In this document: positions 10,301 to 18,135 of the stretch, in pieces
How the letters are laid out: each line of letters opens with the position of its first letter
How positions within the stretch are numbered: the first letter of the stretch is position 1
Origin: Pyxidicoccus sp. MSG2
Lineage (GTDB): Bacteria; Myxococcota; Myxococcia; Myxococcales; Myxococcaceae
Length of the DNA: 64,000 nt
Direction of reading: 5' to 3'
Assembly (NCBI RefSeq): GCF_026626705.1
Contig: NZ_JAPNKC010000001.1
Span: forward strand, 4,712,001 to 4,776,000
Position numbers and translations under genes: made by a program
Notes under the pieces: generated by a model
The model's database searches: none
Told to the model about the DNA's origin: nothing
The model's input: only the letters and a program-made list of their open reading frames with translations

Positions 10301-10961
10301 TGAGGAGTCGATTCACCCGTGGGTCCAACCACCCGGGCGCCCAGTCCCAGAGGAAGAAGGCGCAGATGAACATCAGCACCACGGGCAGGAAGTAGACGAG
10401 CACCGGCCGCCGCGTCAGCTCGCCCACCGCGAAGGCCGTGCCCGCCATGAACACGAGCAGCGGCACGCCGAAGAAGAGCGCCGGCCGCACGTAGTTGAGC
10501 AGCGACAGCGGGCCCCGGTACTCCGCGTTCTCTCCCGCGGGCACCACGTGGTGGAAGAACACCAGGAAGGCCACCATCGCCCCGAGCGCCAGCCCGTACG
10601 CGGCCAGCACCGCGAGGAACTTGCCCCACACGTACTCGCGCGGCGTCAGCGGCGTGGTGTGGAGGATGGGACCCACCCGGGCCTCTTCATCCGCGATGAC
10701 GCCCATGCCCGCGCCCACCGAGATGAAGAACGTGTAGAGGAGGAAGGTGAGGAAGATGAGCGTCTGCGAGACGGCGAACTCGCTCGTCACCCACGCCTTC
10801 TGTCCGCCCACCTGGCTGGCCCCGGACTCAATCGTCACGTTGCCGGACGACAGGCCCCACACCGTCAAGAAGGTGATGAGCAGCAGGATGACGAACAACG
10901 GGCGGCGCACCTGGTGCGCGAGCTCCGTGCGCACCACGGTGCCCAGTCTTTGGGTATTCAC
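7350..10961 (-). CDS. ABC-2 permease fused to M1-family aminopeptidase
   Basis: 1203 residues. Residues about 1-600 hold two blocks of ABC-2-type membrane segments (the start RTELAHQVRRPLFVILLLITFLTVWG is typical). Residues about 640-1190 form an M1 metallopeptidase with HEAAHQWW zinc motif (about residue 942) and the third ligand Glu in LSEGTSHY. The start is a GTG that overlaps the TGA of the upstream ATPase gene (GTGA, 10958-10961), so the two are translationally coupled and should form one transporter. Fusions of this type are known in myxobacteria and Bacteroidota; the substrate is unknown. Coupling peptide cleavage to transport is inference. Confidence 0.92.
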   Translation of the reverse strand: MNTQRLGTVVRTELAHQVRRPLFVILLLITFLTVWGLSSGNVTIESGASQVGGQKAWVTSEFAVSQTLIFLTFLLYTFFISVGAGMGVIADEEARVGPILHTTPLTPREYVWGKFLAVLAAYGLALGAMVAFLVFFHHVVPAGENAEYRGPLSLLNYVRPALFFGVPLLVFMAGTAFAVGELTRRPVLVYFLPVVLMFICAFFLWDWAPGWLDPRVNRLLMAVEPAGLRWLSETWVKVDRGVEFYNHERVGLDALFVLSRLGFIAVGLGGVAWSARHVAQGLRGAPVRPVKGKTLADVPPATPLGTFREHAPLASLNMGVRAPGLLSGLWDVARVEARGLLSQPGLYLFVPIILLQTVVQSLNAVGPFDTPLLATPGHFAVRSMGQASTLVCLLLMFYTVESLERERAFFFAPIHDATPVRTLSVLLGKAFANSLVGVAILMVMWLAVSLVQLAQGKVSVALVPYAIVWGLLMLPTFVLWTCFVLAARAVAGGRFGAYGLALAVLCLTGFAAVRGELNWATNWPLWGTVLWSDLGPFELDRTVLVLNRVGALGLAAFFAALAVRLDGRRAPDSVSLLERLKPRGLLSGAWRLTPWMVVPAVALIGAAVQVGQGWQGDAAKKRAKEYWQKNLATWKDAPQPAIQDVDLDVDLEPEAGTFHTRGTYTLVNRHDKALESFALTGGDHWEDVRWTVDGKEFEAEDRSRLYVFKPAGGMAPGAVLRVGFDFHGRFPKGATKSGGKVEEFILPSGVVLTSFGPSFAPVIGFKDDIGVDPKENKYEPRVYSDRFYEGQTEAAWGTGTPFTTRIRVTGPEDYTLNSAGVLESDEVKDGRRASVWKSDHPMSMFNIVAGKWTVLRGEGTAVFHHPSHVYNVKEMQRGLDAARKYYSEWFYPYPWKELKLSEFPGLATYAQGFATNITFSESIGFLTKSTSKANAVLLITAHEAAHQWWGNMLIPGKGPGGDVLSEGTSHYSALKLAEQLEGPAMRMEIAKRLEERYGKDRRLDAEQSLVKLDNTREGDNTVLYDKGGWVFWMMEDLLGREAMHAGIQAFLRQYIPSADHPVLQDFTAAMRPFAKDAAAYDAFVQQWFHEVHVPEYRLSAASVKQEGAQWVATVTVENTGTGRMPVEVAAVKGERFPERTEEEAAKGPATQSPDYRDARTTVVLGAGEKAEVTVRADFAPERWVVDPDVRVLQLRRESAVLKL

Positions 10962-11872
10962 CGCGCCACCTCATGGACGGACGTGGAGGCCTCGGCGGGC
11001 GACTGCTCGTCCTTCATCAGGAGGAGGTAAGCGTCCTCCAGCGTGGGCGTCACGCGCTCGAAGCCCGCGGGCACGGCGGCGTTCGGCGCGTGGATGCGCA
11101 CGCGGTTGCGGCCCTCGAAGAGCACCGCCTGGGTGACTCGGCGGGTGCGCTGCAACTCGGACAGCTCGGCGGCAGAGGCGGTGCCCTCGAAGATGGTGCC
11201 TTGAATGGCGGCCTTCGCGTCGGTGGGGGACGTAATCGCCACCACGCGTCCCTGGCGGATGACGGCGAAGCGCGGGCACAACATGGCCACGTCCTCGACG
11301 ATGTGCGTGGACAGCAGCACCGTGCGCTCGTGGGCCACCTCCGCCAGCAGGCGGTAGAAGCGCAGACGCTCCTCGGGGTCCAGGCCCGCGGTGGGCTCGT
11401 CCACGATGATGAGCTTCGGGTTGCCCGCCAGCGCCTGGGCAATGCCGAGCCGCTGCCGCATGCCACCCGAGTACTCCTTCACCTTCCGCTTCGCGGCGAA
11501 GGTGAGATTCACCCGCTCGAGCAACTCCGCGCACAGCTTCTTCAGGCCCTGCGGCGCGGTGACGCCCTTGAGCTTGAGGAGGTACAGCAGCATCGCCTCG
11601 CCGGTGAGGTACGGGTAGAAGCCGAACTCCTGCGGCAGGTAGCCCAGGTGCGGGCGCAGCGCCTCCGGATTGCGGACGATGTCCGTCCCGTCCAGCGTCA
11701 CCTCCCCCGAGGTGGGCTCCAGCAGGCCCGACAGAATCTTCATCAGCGTGGACTTGCCGGCGCCGTTGGGCCCCAGCAGGCCGAACATGCCGCGCGGCAC
11801 GTCCAGGTCCACGCCGCGCAGGGCGGCGACGGGGCCGGGGTACACCTTCACCAGATTGCGGAGGGAGAGCAT
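10958..11872 (-). CDS. ABC transporter ATP-binding subunit (ABC-2 type)
   Basis: 304 residues. Walker A GPNGAGKST, Q-loop (LPQEF), signature YSGGMRQR, Walker B IIVDEP, D-loop (AGLDP) and H-loop (LSTHIVED) are all present, so the ATPase should be active. The C-terminal about 80 residues are the accessory region seen in CcmA/NatA-like ATPases. The ATG at 11872 follows a G-rich stretch; the in-frame extension upstream looks non-coding. It partners the coupled permease-peptidase downstream. Confidence 0.93.
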   Translation of the reverse strand: MLSLRNLVKVYPGPVAALRGVDLDVPRGMFGLLGPNGAGKSTLMKILSGLLEPTSGEVTLDGTDIVRNPEALRPHLGYLPQEFGFYPYLTGEAMLLYLLKLKGVTAPQGLKKLCAELLERVNLTFAAKRKVKEYSGGMRQRLGIAQALAGNPKLIIVDEPTAGLDPEERLRFYRLLAEVAHERTVLLSTHIVEDVAMLCPRFAVIRQGRVVAITSPTDAKAAIQGTIFEGTASAAELSELQRTRRVTQAVLFEGRNRVRIHAPNAAVPAGFERVTPTLEDAYLLLMKDEQSPAEASTSVHEVAR

Positions 11873-12014
11873 GCCCCCATGTACGCCTGGACCCCTGGGG
11901 TCATTTCCATCCACTGCTTCACAGACTACTGAACAGGCTTGCAGACCAGGGCTCGCGTCGCGCAGTCTCCCGCTCCCCGCGTGGAGCGGGGACCCACACC
12001 CGGAGGAGCACCCC

Positions 12015-12470
12015 ATGCCCAAGGCGATTCCCGACGGATATCACTCCGTCACGCCGTACCTCGCGCTGAGCAATGCCTCGCAGGCCATCGAGTTCTACAA
12101 GGCCGCCCTCGGCGCCACCGAGCTGTACCGGATGCCGATGCCTGGCGGAAAGGTCGCCCACGCGGAGCTGCAGATTGGCGACTCGCGCATCATGGTGTCC
12201 GACGAGTACCCGGACATGGGCGCCAAGAGCCCGAAGCACTTCGGCGGCACGCCGGTGGGCCTGTGCATCTACACGGAGAACGTGGACGCGCTCGCCGAGC
12301 GCTTCGTGAAGGCCGGCGGCAAGGTGGTGCGGCCGCTGGAGAACCAGTTCTACGGCGACCGCTCCGGCCAGTTCGTGGACCCCGAGGGCTTCAAGTGGAC
12401 GCTCGCGCAGCACGTCGAGGACGTGTCGCCCGAGGAGATGAACCGCCGCATGGCGAAGATGGGCGGGTAG
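12015..12470 (+). CDS. VOC-superfamily (PhnB/glyoxalase-like) protein
   Basis: 151 residues. The ATG at 12015 has a strong GGAGGAG site at 12002-12008. The sequence fits PhnB-like VOC proteins: SVTPYLALSNASQAIEFYKAALGATE at the start, GDSRIMVSDE in the middle, and FYGDRSGQFVDPEGFKWTLAQHVEDV at the end. These form dimers of beta-alpha-beta-beta-beta modules and bind a metal or small hydrophobic ligand; the actual substrate is not predictable. It is divergent from the ABC ATPase gene. Confidence 0.88.
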   Translation: MPKAIPDGYHSVTPYLALSNASQAIEFYKAALGATELYRMPMPGGKVAHAELQIGDSRIMVSDEYPDMGAKSPKHFGGTPVGLCIYTENVDALAERFVKAGGKVVRPLENQFYGDRSGQFVDPEGFKWTLAQHVEDVSPEEMNRRMAKMGG

Positions 12471-12625
12471 TCACCTTCGCAGGCGGTTGAAGCACATGCC
12501 CGGTGCGGGAGGCCGAGTCCGCACCGGAGCTCTTCAGCAGACTGCCAACCGAAGACTCGAGGGCACCTCCGCCGAGCGGCGTCGGATGCCACCCGCAACG
12601 TCCTGGCCCCGTGTGGAGGTAGGGC

Positions 12626-13110
12626 GTGGGCGAGGGGGACAACGGGCACGGGGCGCCGGGTGTACGGGGGCGCGTACCGACGGGGGCAGCGGCGCGCATC
12701 TTGGAGAGCCGCGGTGCTCTGCCTGTGGAAGGGCCGGAGGACGCACGGCAGGCGTACCAGGCGCAGTCTCTGCAACAGCGCTTCCGGTGGACAGGGTTGG
12801 ATGTACGACCACCGCAAGCCAATGACAGGGAGGGCCTGGAGCGCCTGTGCCGGTACGGAGGCTTGCCCCCATCTGGAGCATTGGAGGCTGCCCGGAGTGC
12901 TCTGGAACTGGAGCGCTTCGAGCAAGCGGTGGACGGCCGCATCGCCTACCGCATGAAGCAGCCCATGCCGGACGGCACCACGCACCTTCTCTTCACGGGC
13001 ATGGAGTTGCTCCACCATCTGGCCAGCCTCGTTCCTCCGCCCAGGATGAACTTGAGCGCTGGCCACCGCAGCAGACACTCTGGGAGTAACCGCTCCACTG
13101 CGGCAGCCCC
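12626..13110 (+). pseudogene. decayed IS91-family (Y2-type) transposase, copy 1
   Basis: Reading +, recognisable IS91-type transposase pieces run EGPEDARQAYQAQSLQQR..., then ANDREGLERLCRYGG, then DGTTHLLFTGMELL and ASLVPPPR. The N-terminus and the catalytic-Tyr region are missing and there is at least one internal deletion (between VRPP and ANDREG). From ASLVPPPR the sequence jumps, with a frame change, to the extreme C-terminus RWPPQQTLWE followed by a stop. The last bases are shared with the second relic at 16.6 kb. Non-functional. Confidence 0.75.
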
Positions 13111-13217
13111 CGTCAGCCCTCCTTCATGGCGCGAGCCCCTGCGCCCTCCTGGCGCGCAAGGGGGGAGGTGCGTCCGGCAACCTGCTCAGAGTGCAGTGCG
13201 GAACAGGGAGCACAGCC

Positions 13218-13466
13218 ATGGAGGACCCTCCAGCCCTCTCTGCGCCCCATGCCCACTCGCGCCTCATCACGTCGCAACAGGGTCCCTGTTCCTCCTATGC
13301 GCCGGATGCGCAGCGCGTGACGCACCACTATGCGTCCGGCAACCACGTGCCCGTGCACTACGAGCCGGCGGACCCGTCCGTGTCCTGCCTGGAGGTGGGC
13401 AACGCCGGCATCGCCAGCTACGTGCTCGCGCTCGGCGGGGTGGCGCTGACGGTCATCGCGGCCTGA
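13218..13466 (+). pseudogene. DUF3592-type protein remnant
   Basis: 82 codons from the ATG at 13218. The segment APDAQRV...NHVPVHYEPADPSVSCLEVG matches the C-terminal signature of DUF3592 membrane proteins (VxVxYxPxxPxxxxLE), followed by one hydrophobic segment (IASYVLALGGVALTVIAA). Full-length family members have a further N-terminal membrane segment and domain, absent here, and the piece sits directly behind the IS91 scar. It is probably a truncated gene, although a short functional protein cannot be excluded. Confidence 0.5.
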
Positions 13467-13582
13467 GGCATGTGGGACATGCTCCACGCCGACCGCCGCT
13501 AGAAGGCCCGCAGCCAGCGCCCGCAGCCGGCGTGAGCATTGCTCCGGACGTGTAGCCCCCACAGGCGGCGTCTTCTGTGCCT

Positions 13583-13613
13583 CCCGTCCGGGTCGACCCC
13601 CGACCCGGACGGG
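13583..13613. terminator. perfect 13-bp stem hairpin
   Basis: The arm CCCGTCCGGGTCG (13583-13595) and its exact complement (13601-13613) are separated by a 5-nt loop ACCCC. It is GC-rich with no T-tract. It lies between the + strand DUF3592 remnant and the convergent gene ending at 13696, so it is placed to terminate both. Confidence 0.7.
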
Positions 13614-13695
13614 ACACAGTGAACACCTACGCGGAGGTGGGTCCTTCTGCTGGGGGCCCCCATCAGGACCGAGCCGAGCAGGGCGCCATCATGAG

Positions 13696-15399
13696 CTACT
13701 CCATCTCCTCCATGCACGCCCGCTTGCACGCGTTAAGGCTCGTCGTGCACGTGTCGGTACAAGCACAATAGTAGGGAGTCGTTCCCGAGCAGGTGGGCGA
13801 GGGCTGCTCGATGGCGATGGAGCGATACGGTGTGAAATCACCGAACCACTGAATCATCTCCTGCACCATCCGCCACTGCCAGGCCATGCTGGTAGAGGTA
13901 TTCACCGAGGGCGCTCTTGCGGTGAAGGAGAAGGTCGCGGTCTGGCCCGGATAGATGACCACGCCGACGGGCAGATCCACACGTTGGAGCCCCCAGTTGG
14001 TGTTGTCCTGCGGGGATTGAGAGCCGAGCCGATGCGCCGTCAATCTGCTCCACGGAACCGTTCCCGTGTTTCGCAGGGTCACACTCGCGGAGAAGCTGCC
14101 GCCACTGGAGACCCATGCGGGAAATGATTGACTGACAAAGGTCGCGTTGTTTCCGGGCCTGGCGTTCTGCTCAATCCATGTCGCGGAGTACTTCCCATCC
14201 ACCCAGAGGTCGTGCGGTGCCGGGTTGGACTCGCAGGCAATCTTGTTGCCATCCGGGTCCAACCGGTTGGGGTCGCTCGGGTTGGCCCGCAGCACAGACT
14301 GGGCCTGCGCCTGGGAGCTGAAGTGCGCGCAGTCATAGGCGTCGCCCGCGTTGACATATAGGGATGGCCTGAAGCTGTCATGCCACCACAGCTTGTACTG
14401 CATCCGTAGAAAGCCCGGGTCCAGATGATTCTGCGCGGTGAGGACGACACGCACCGCGAGTCCATTCGCGTTCAGGGTGACGGAATGCTCCGCCGGCGTG
14501 CCGATATCATACTGGCCCAGGTTCAACGTCTCGAATTTCAGTTGGCACGTGCCGTAACAGATAGGCTTGGGCGGCGCGGCGATGGTGAATTCATAGGTCC
14601 GAGTTCCATGCTTGGCCTCTTCCACCATGTGGCCGGCCACACCCCCCAGCTTGTTGGTGCCCCACGTCCAGTCGTAGACCTCCGTGTAGATAGGAGCGAA
14701 GTAGGCATGCTCCTCGACCTTGAAGCGGGGTTGCTCCGGATTCACGGGCATGCCCTCGAAGCCATGCCGGACCGGTTCCATTTCATTGACCCGGTACGGA
14801 TGAAGCTCCGCATGCACGAAGCCCGTCTTGTACAGACCTCGCATGTAACTGAAACTCTCCGAGTGATCGATGCCGTAGGGGGAGTGCGAATAGTCGACCG
14901 CGTATTGACCGCGCACACGCAGCACGTCACCAATCTGGATGGGCCGCTTGACCCCGTCATCGAGAACCTGGGGGACGGGTGCATCATCTCCGCCAGGGAA
15001 ATCAGGAGTGGGGTCCGGGACCGTACCCACCGCATAGGTCTCAAGCTTGAGAACTGAGGTGTGCGGCAGGCCCAGGGTATTCAGGTTCGCCTTGAGGGTG
15101 GTCCAGACGCCGATGTCGTCGGGGTTCGTCTCGACCGCCGGGTAGCGCCGGTTGCCTTCGAGTGACAGATGCTCGTAGCTCGCGATGGGACGCAGGTAGA
15201 TATCGTCCCCCGCGAAGAACACCACCGTTCCGACCACCTCGGTGTCGAAGTTGATGTGCCCGGTGATGGGTCCGTAGATAACAAACTTGCGGGAGTTGTT
15301 CTCCTGCACGGGGGGTTGGATGGCCCGTGAAGCCAGGGGAGAGAGCAGACATGACATCAACAGCAGGCCCCTGATGACGCACGAAATAATTCTTCTCAT
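13696..15399 (-). CDS. secreted protein with Excalibur-like and NBR1-like Ig domains
   Basis: 567 residues with a signal peptide (MRRIISCVIRGLLLMSCLLSPLASRA). Residues about 40-330 are unrecognised. About residues 365-405 match the Excalibur calcium-binding motif (YDCAHFSSQAQAQ...DPNRLDPDGNKIACES). Residues about 425-530 resemble the NBR1/FW-type immunoglobulin domain (SGGSFSASVTLRNTGTVPWS ... WQWRMVQE). The tail is Cys-rich (CSGTTPYYCACTDTC...CKRAC). Both domains are associated with cell-surface or extracellular proteins; a catalytic function is not evident. GC content falls at its 5' end and in the DNA beyond. Confidence 0.8.
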   Translation of the reverse strand: MRRIISCVIRGLLLMSCLLSPLASRAIQPPVQENNSRKFVIYGPITGHINFDTEVVGTVVFFAGDDIYLRPIASYEHLSLEGNRRYPAVETNPDDIGVWTTLKANLNTLGLPHTSVLKLETYAVGTVPDPTPDFPGGDDAPVPQVLDDGVKRPIQIGDVLRVRGQYAVDYSHSPYGIDHSESFSYMRGLYKTGFVHAELHPYRVNEMEPVRHGFEGMPVNPEQPRFKVEEHAYFAPIYTEVYDWTWGTNKLGGVAGHMVEEAKHGTRTYEFTIAAPPKPICYGTCQLKFETLNLGQYDIGTPAEHSVTLNANGLAVRVVLTAQNHLDPGFLRMQYKLWWHDSFRPSLYVNAGDAYDCAHFSSQAQAQSVLRANPSDPNRLDPDGNKIACESNPAPHDLWVDGKYSATWIEQNARPGNNATFVSQSFPAWVSSGGSFSASVTLRNTGTVPWSRLTAHRLGSQSPQDNTNWGLQRVDLPVGVVIYPGQTATFSFTARAPSVNTSTSMAWQWRMVQEMIQWFGDFTPYRSIAIEQPSPTCSGTTPYYCACTDTCTTSLNACKRACMEEME

Positions 15400-16009
15400 T
15401 GAAAACTTTCAAAAACATGGACAGAACGTCCATTCATCCCGGCCCGGACACAATTTTAGATTTGAGTATCAGAGAGTAACGATGCTCCTCCTGGTCTGTT
15501 CCCGATCGGCGAACCCGTTGGAGCGATGGACCCGCCAATCCCTCGACGATGACCTGGGCTGTCGCCTGACTTCGCCGCGGCACAATGTCTATCGCCGAAC
15601 ACTCATGCCGACGCAGAGCCGGTATCGAGCAGGCGCATGAGGACGCGGACATACATAGGAGAGGTAAGGAAACCCGAGAATGTTATCGGCCGCGAACTCT
15701 CGGCACGCCCCCTTGTGGAAAGAAGTGGAACTCGACGAAGTATCGCTCCGCCATCTGACATGGTGCCCGCCTGATGGATGCCCCGAAGTCGAGTGCCTCC
15801 ATCAGCGAAAGCAAACACCCCTCGCTTTGAGTCCAGACATCGGCGAGCGAGTCCTACTCGGTCACTTCAAACGGCCACCGAAGAGGATTTCTCCTCGGTG
15901 GCCCACGACGGCCCTCAGCAAGTGACCAGGTCATACTTGGGGGCTATTGAAGAAGTCCCTGAGCGGGGGAGCGACACCTCGCCCCTTCTCATGAGAGGAC
16001 ACGCACATC
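15400..16009. other. long intergenic region, AT-richer than surroundings
   Basis: About 610 bp between the start of the secreted-protein gene and the IS5-type transposase relic. It is clearly lower in GC than the rest of the window. The only reading frames are short and unrecognisable on either strand. It probably contains the promoter of the gene at 13696-15399 and the left end of the IS5-type element, but I could not identify a terminal repeat. Confidence 0.55.
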
Positions 16010-16019
16010 GGAGGACGTT

Positions 16020-16345
16020 GTGCGTGGGACACTCAAGCAGCAGACGACGATGTTCAGCCTGAGGACGCCGGGGGCGCGCATCGCGAAGGACCATCCGCTT
16101 CGGCGGGTGAAGGACATGGCCGACGCGGCCCTGGCGGCGCCCTCCCCGACGTTCGACCGAATGTATAGCCGGATGGGCCGTCCCAGCATTCCTCCGGAGC
16201 AGTTACTGAAGACGTCACAACTGCTGGCCTTCTACTCGGTGAGAAGCGAGCGGTTGTCCTGCGAGCAGTTGGACTTCAACCTGCTGTTCCGCTGGTTCCT
16301 CGACATGGGCATCGAGGAGGCCTCGCTCGACCACAGCTCCCTGCA
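16020..16345 (+). pseudogene. truncated IS5-type (DUF772) transposase, N-terminal part
   Basis: Starts with GTG (MRGTLKQQTTMFSLRTPGARIAKDHPLRRVKDMAD) behind a GGAGGA site at 16010-16015. It continues through GRPSIPPEQLLK, YSVRSERLSCEQLDFNLLFRWFLD and ends at DHSSL. This is the N-terminal InsH/DUF772 region of an IS5-type transposase. The DDE catalytic domain is absent: after DHS the sequence runs into IS91-type material. A broken element. Confidence 0.8.
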
Positions 16346-16424
16346 GCGGCGAGGCCGAGGGAGGAGAAGACACCAGCGGCAACGGCAGCAGGGGTGGGCA
16401 CGTGCGGGAGGCGTCAGCGCGCAC

Positions 16425-16631
16425 CGAGGCTCGACCAGGCGGGTCTGCTGCACCGCGTTTTCAAGATGGACGTCTTCTGCTGCGCCAGGTGCGGGGGCAG
16501 ACTCAAGGGTGCTGGCGTACCTGAGGCATGGAGCGGCCATCCACCGCATCCTCCAGCACCTGACGCTGCCAGACACTCCTGCGCCGCTCGCTCCTGCGCG
16601 CTGGCCACCGCGGCAGGCCCTCTGGGGGTAG
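16425..16631 (+). pseudogene. IS91-family transposase C-terminal relic, copy 2
   Basis: One frame reads LLHRVFKMDVFCCARCGGRLK (the conserved Cys-X2-Cys segment near the C-terminus of IS91-type transposases). After a frameshift a second frame reads VLAYLRHGAAIHRILQHLTLPDTPAPLAPARWPPRQALWG and a stop at 16631. It is fused directly to the IS5-type relic upstream. Bases 16592-16680 also match the end of copy 1 (13050-13125), so both preserve the same element terminus. Confidence 0.78.
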
Positions 16632-16666
16632 CCGCTCCACTGCGGCTGCACCCGTCAGCCTTCCTC

Positions 16667-16694
16667 CCATGCGCCCGGCGGGACAGTCGCGGGC
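16667..16694. repeat. 28-bp element-end sequence shared with 36.78 kb
   Basis: The run from CCCATGCGCCCGGC through GGGACAGTCGCGGGC recurs at 36776-36804 with one difference. There its second half is the start of the 47-bp inverted repeat flanking the Ser/Thr kinase. Here it follows the IS91 relic and abuts a duplicated gene fragment, suggesting it marks a transposon or recombination boundary. Confidence 0.7.
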
Positions 16695-16954
16695 ACGACG
16701 GTCCACGCGCCGACCCGTGGAGGACCAGGCTGGCTCGTAGGTCGCCCTCCGCGAGATGTCGGCCCCCGCAGCGGTTGAAGTTCTGGTCGACGTAGCACTG
16801 GCAGCAGCCCGCGTAGGCGCCCAGGCAGGTCTGGGTGCCGAGCGCCTGGGTCGCCCACTGGGAGACGGTGGAGTACGAGCCCGCGCAGAGATGGTGCTCA
16901 GGTACACGCGATCATTGCTCTGGTCGATTCCCGCCCACCTCAAGCGGGGCCCGG
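16687..16954 (-). pseudogene. partial duplicate of the lipoprotein gene at 29.1-30.2 kb
   Basis: Aligns with 29049-29250 and then 29381-29446, with about 130 bp missing between and several substitutions. The translation RWAGIDQSNDRVYLST is shared with the intact gene. The deletion shifts the frame, the stop codon of the intact gene (TCA on + at 29121) is TCG here, and no start exists. A dead C-terminal fragment. Confidence 0.85.
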
Positions 16955-17011
16955 CCGTCCCTCCATCCGGGGCATGCCGGGCTACGCGGCACCAGCACCA
17001 GCTCATCCCTG

Positions 17012-17170
17012 TTATTCGTACGGATTAGGCTCGATGACCTCGCACTTGTAGTAGCAGGTCCGGACGTTGTTGATGCACGTCTGCGAGGTCAGCGTACAAA
17101 GCTGCCCCAGCGGCTCATTGTCACGATGATAGGAGCACGAGAGGGCGCAACCCTGGGGCCGTGGCCGGTC
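17012..17170 (-). pseudogene. C-terminal fragment of a small Cys-rich secreted protein
   Basis: On the minus strand one frame reads ELNDRPRPQ, then GCALSCSYHRDNEPLGQLC, TLTSQTCINNVRTCYYKC and EVIEPNPYE, ending in TAA at 17012-17014. Seven cysteines in about 46 residues resemble the other small Cys-rich lipoproteins of this window, such as that at 28657. No start or signal peptide is present: upstream the frame runs into the duplicated hydrolase fragment. Probably a remnant. Confidence 0.45.
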
Positions 17171-17269
17171 GTTCAGCTCCGACGTGCTTGAGCCGACGGG
17201 CGGAAGGCGAGCACGCTGGTGTTGTCATGGGTCATCGTCAGCGGGTCGAAGCGCGGGGCCTGGAGCACC

Positions 17270-17553
17270 GGGCCTCGCTCAGCGGCCGTCCCAGAACGCC
17301 CTGTCGCCGTACTTCCAATTCCAGGGCACGCCGGCTTCACCGAGCACGAAGCGCACGAGGTGAGGGAACGCGGGCTCGGCACGCACGTCGTTGGCCAGGA
17401 GCAGCACGCAGCGGCGTCCGCGCGGCAGGTCGTCGATGGTGGTGTCCATCGAACCGGCCGCGCGCACGGTGCTGCGCTCGTCGTGCGGTTCCACGGTGCC
17501 GTCGGCCATCCAGCCGTCGGCCAGGTTGCGAGCGAAGTCCGGCCGCCACTGCA
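17270..17553 (-). pseudogene. partial duplicate of the serine hydrolase gene at 24.8-26.0 kb
   Basis: Aligns with 24821-24980 joined to 25230-25353; exactly 249 bp are missing, with CAGG present at both ends of the deletion. The deletion is in frame (SMDTTIDD is followed directly by LPRGRRCVLLLAND). It keeps the C-terminus GDRAFWDGR but has lost the SITK nucleophile region and any start. The open frame that continues to 18163 upstream is not homologous to the hydrolase. Confidence 0.88.
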
Positions 17554-17795
17554 TGGAGGACGGGTCTGGCGGTGCAGGATGATGTGCTGCGACGGAAGAG
17601 ATTGCTACGGAAGCCCCTGTTGAGCGCGATAGAGCCCTCGACCACGCGCTCCGGGCGCGTGTGTCGGGTTTCCGCCGTTTGAACTGTTGAACAAACCACA
17701 TGAACCATGGGCCCGGGTCACATCCACCCCAGATCCATGGTGAATGCCTGAAATTGAAGCTAATCCCAGACGTGCGGTTCCAAGGAGGCATTGCC

Positions 17796-18107
17796 ATGAA
17801 AGTGAATGCGACGTTCATGTGCTTCGGGCTGCTCGCCGTGGCCATGGGATGTGGAAACACTCCGCAAGACGACTCGCCGGCGCAGCAGCCTCCCGAGGTC
17901 CAGGCCTCCCCCGCCCGGGACATGCCGTCCGCGCAGGAGTTGGCGGCGACGGCCACGTCGGCCCCCGTGATGGCAGTGCCCGTGCAGTATGTGGTCGACC
18001 CCTCGACGACGACCCGGCTCTCCGTCTCCGCGGGCGCGGAGCGGGCGAATCCCTCCGCGTCTTCCGCGTCCCAAGCCCCCGGCGCCATGCGGCGCGTCCT
18101 CAGGTAG
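17796..18107 (+). CDS. small predicted lipoprotein
   Basis: 103 residues. A strong AAGGAGG site (17782-17788) precedes the ATG. The signal ends in lipobox VAMGC. The mature part is Pro/Ala/Ser-rich and probably disordered (DDSPAQQPPEVQASPA...). It is 28 bp upstream of the DUF1036 gene in the same direction, so the two are likely one transcript ending at the hairpin at 18565. Function unknown. Confidence 0.75.
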   Translation: MKVNATFMCFGLLAVAMGCGNTPQDDSPAQQPPEVQASPARDMPSAQELAATATSAPVMAVPVQYVVDPSTTTRLSVSAGAERANPSASSASQAPGAMRRVLR

Positions 18108-18135
18108 CGCACCCCGTCCGAGATTGAGGAGACCC

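Noticed and set aside
8367-11030. 887-codon + strand frame opposite the permease-peptidase
   Set aside because: Antisense shadow with HHRPQR-type composition and no domain; the minus-strand gene has complete motifs.
16503-17006. 167-codon minus frame as a real gene
   Set aside because: It reads through a frameshifted duplicate fragment and the antisense of the IS91 relic.
16687-17553. One collinear duplication of the 24.8-29.4 kb region
   Set aside because: The two fragments are in reverse order relative to their sources and the genes between them are absent, so separate events or paralogue remnants are more likely.
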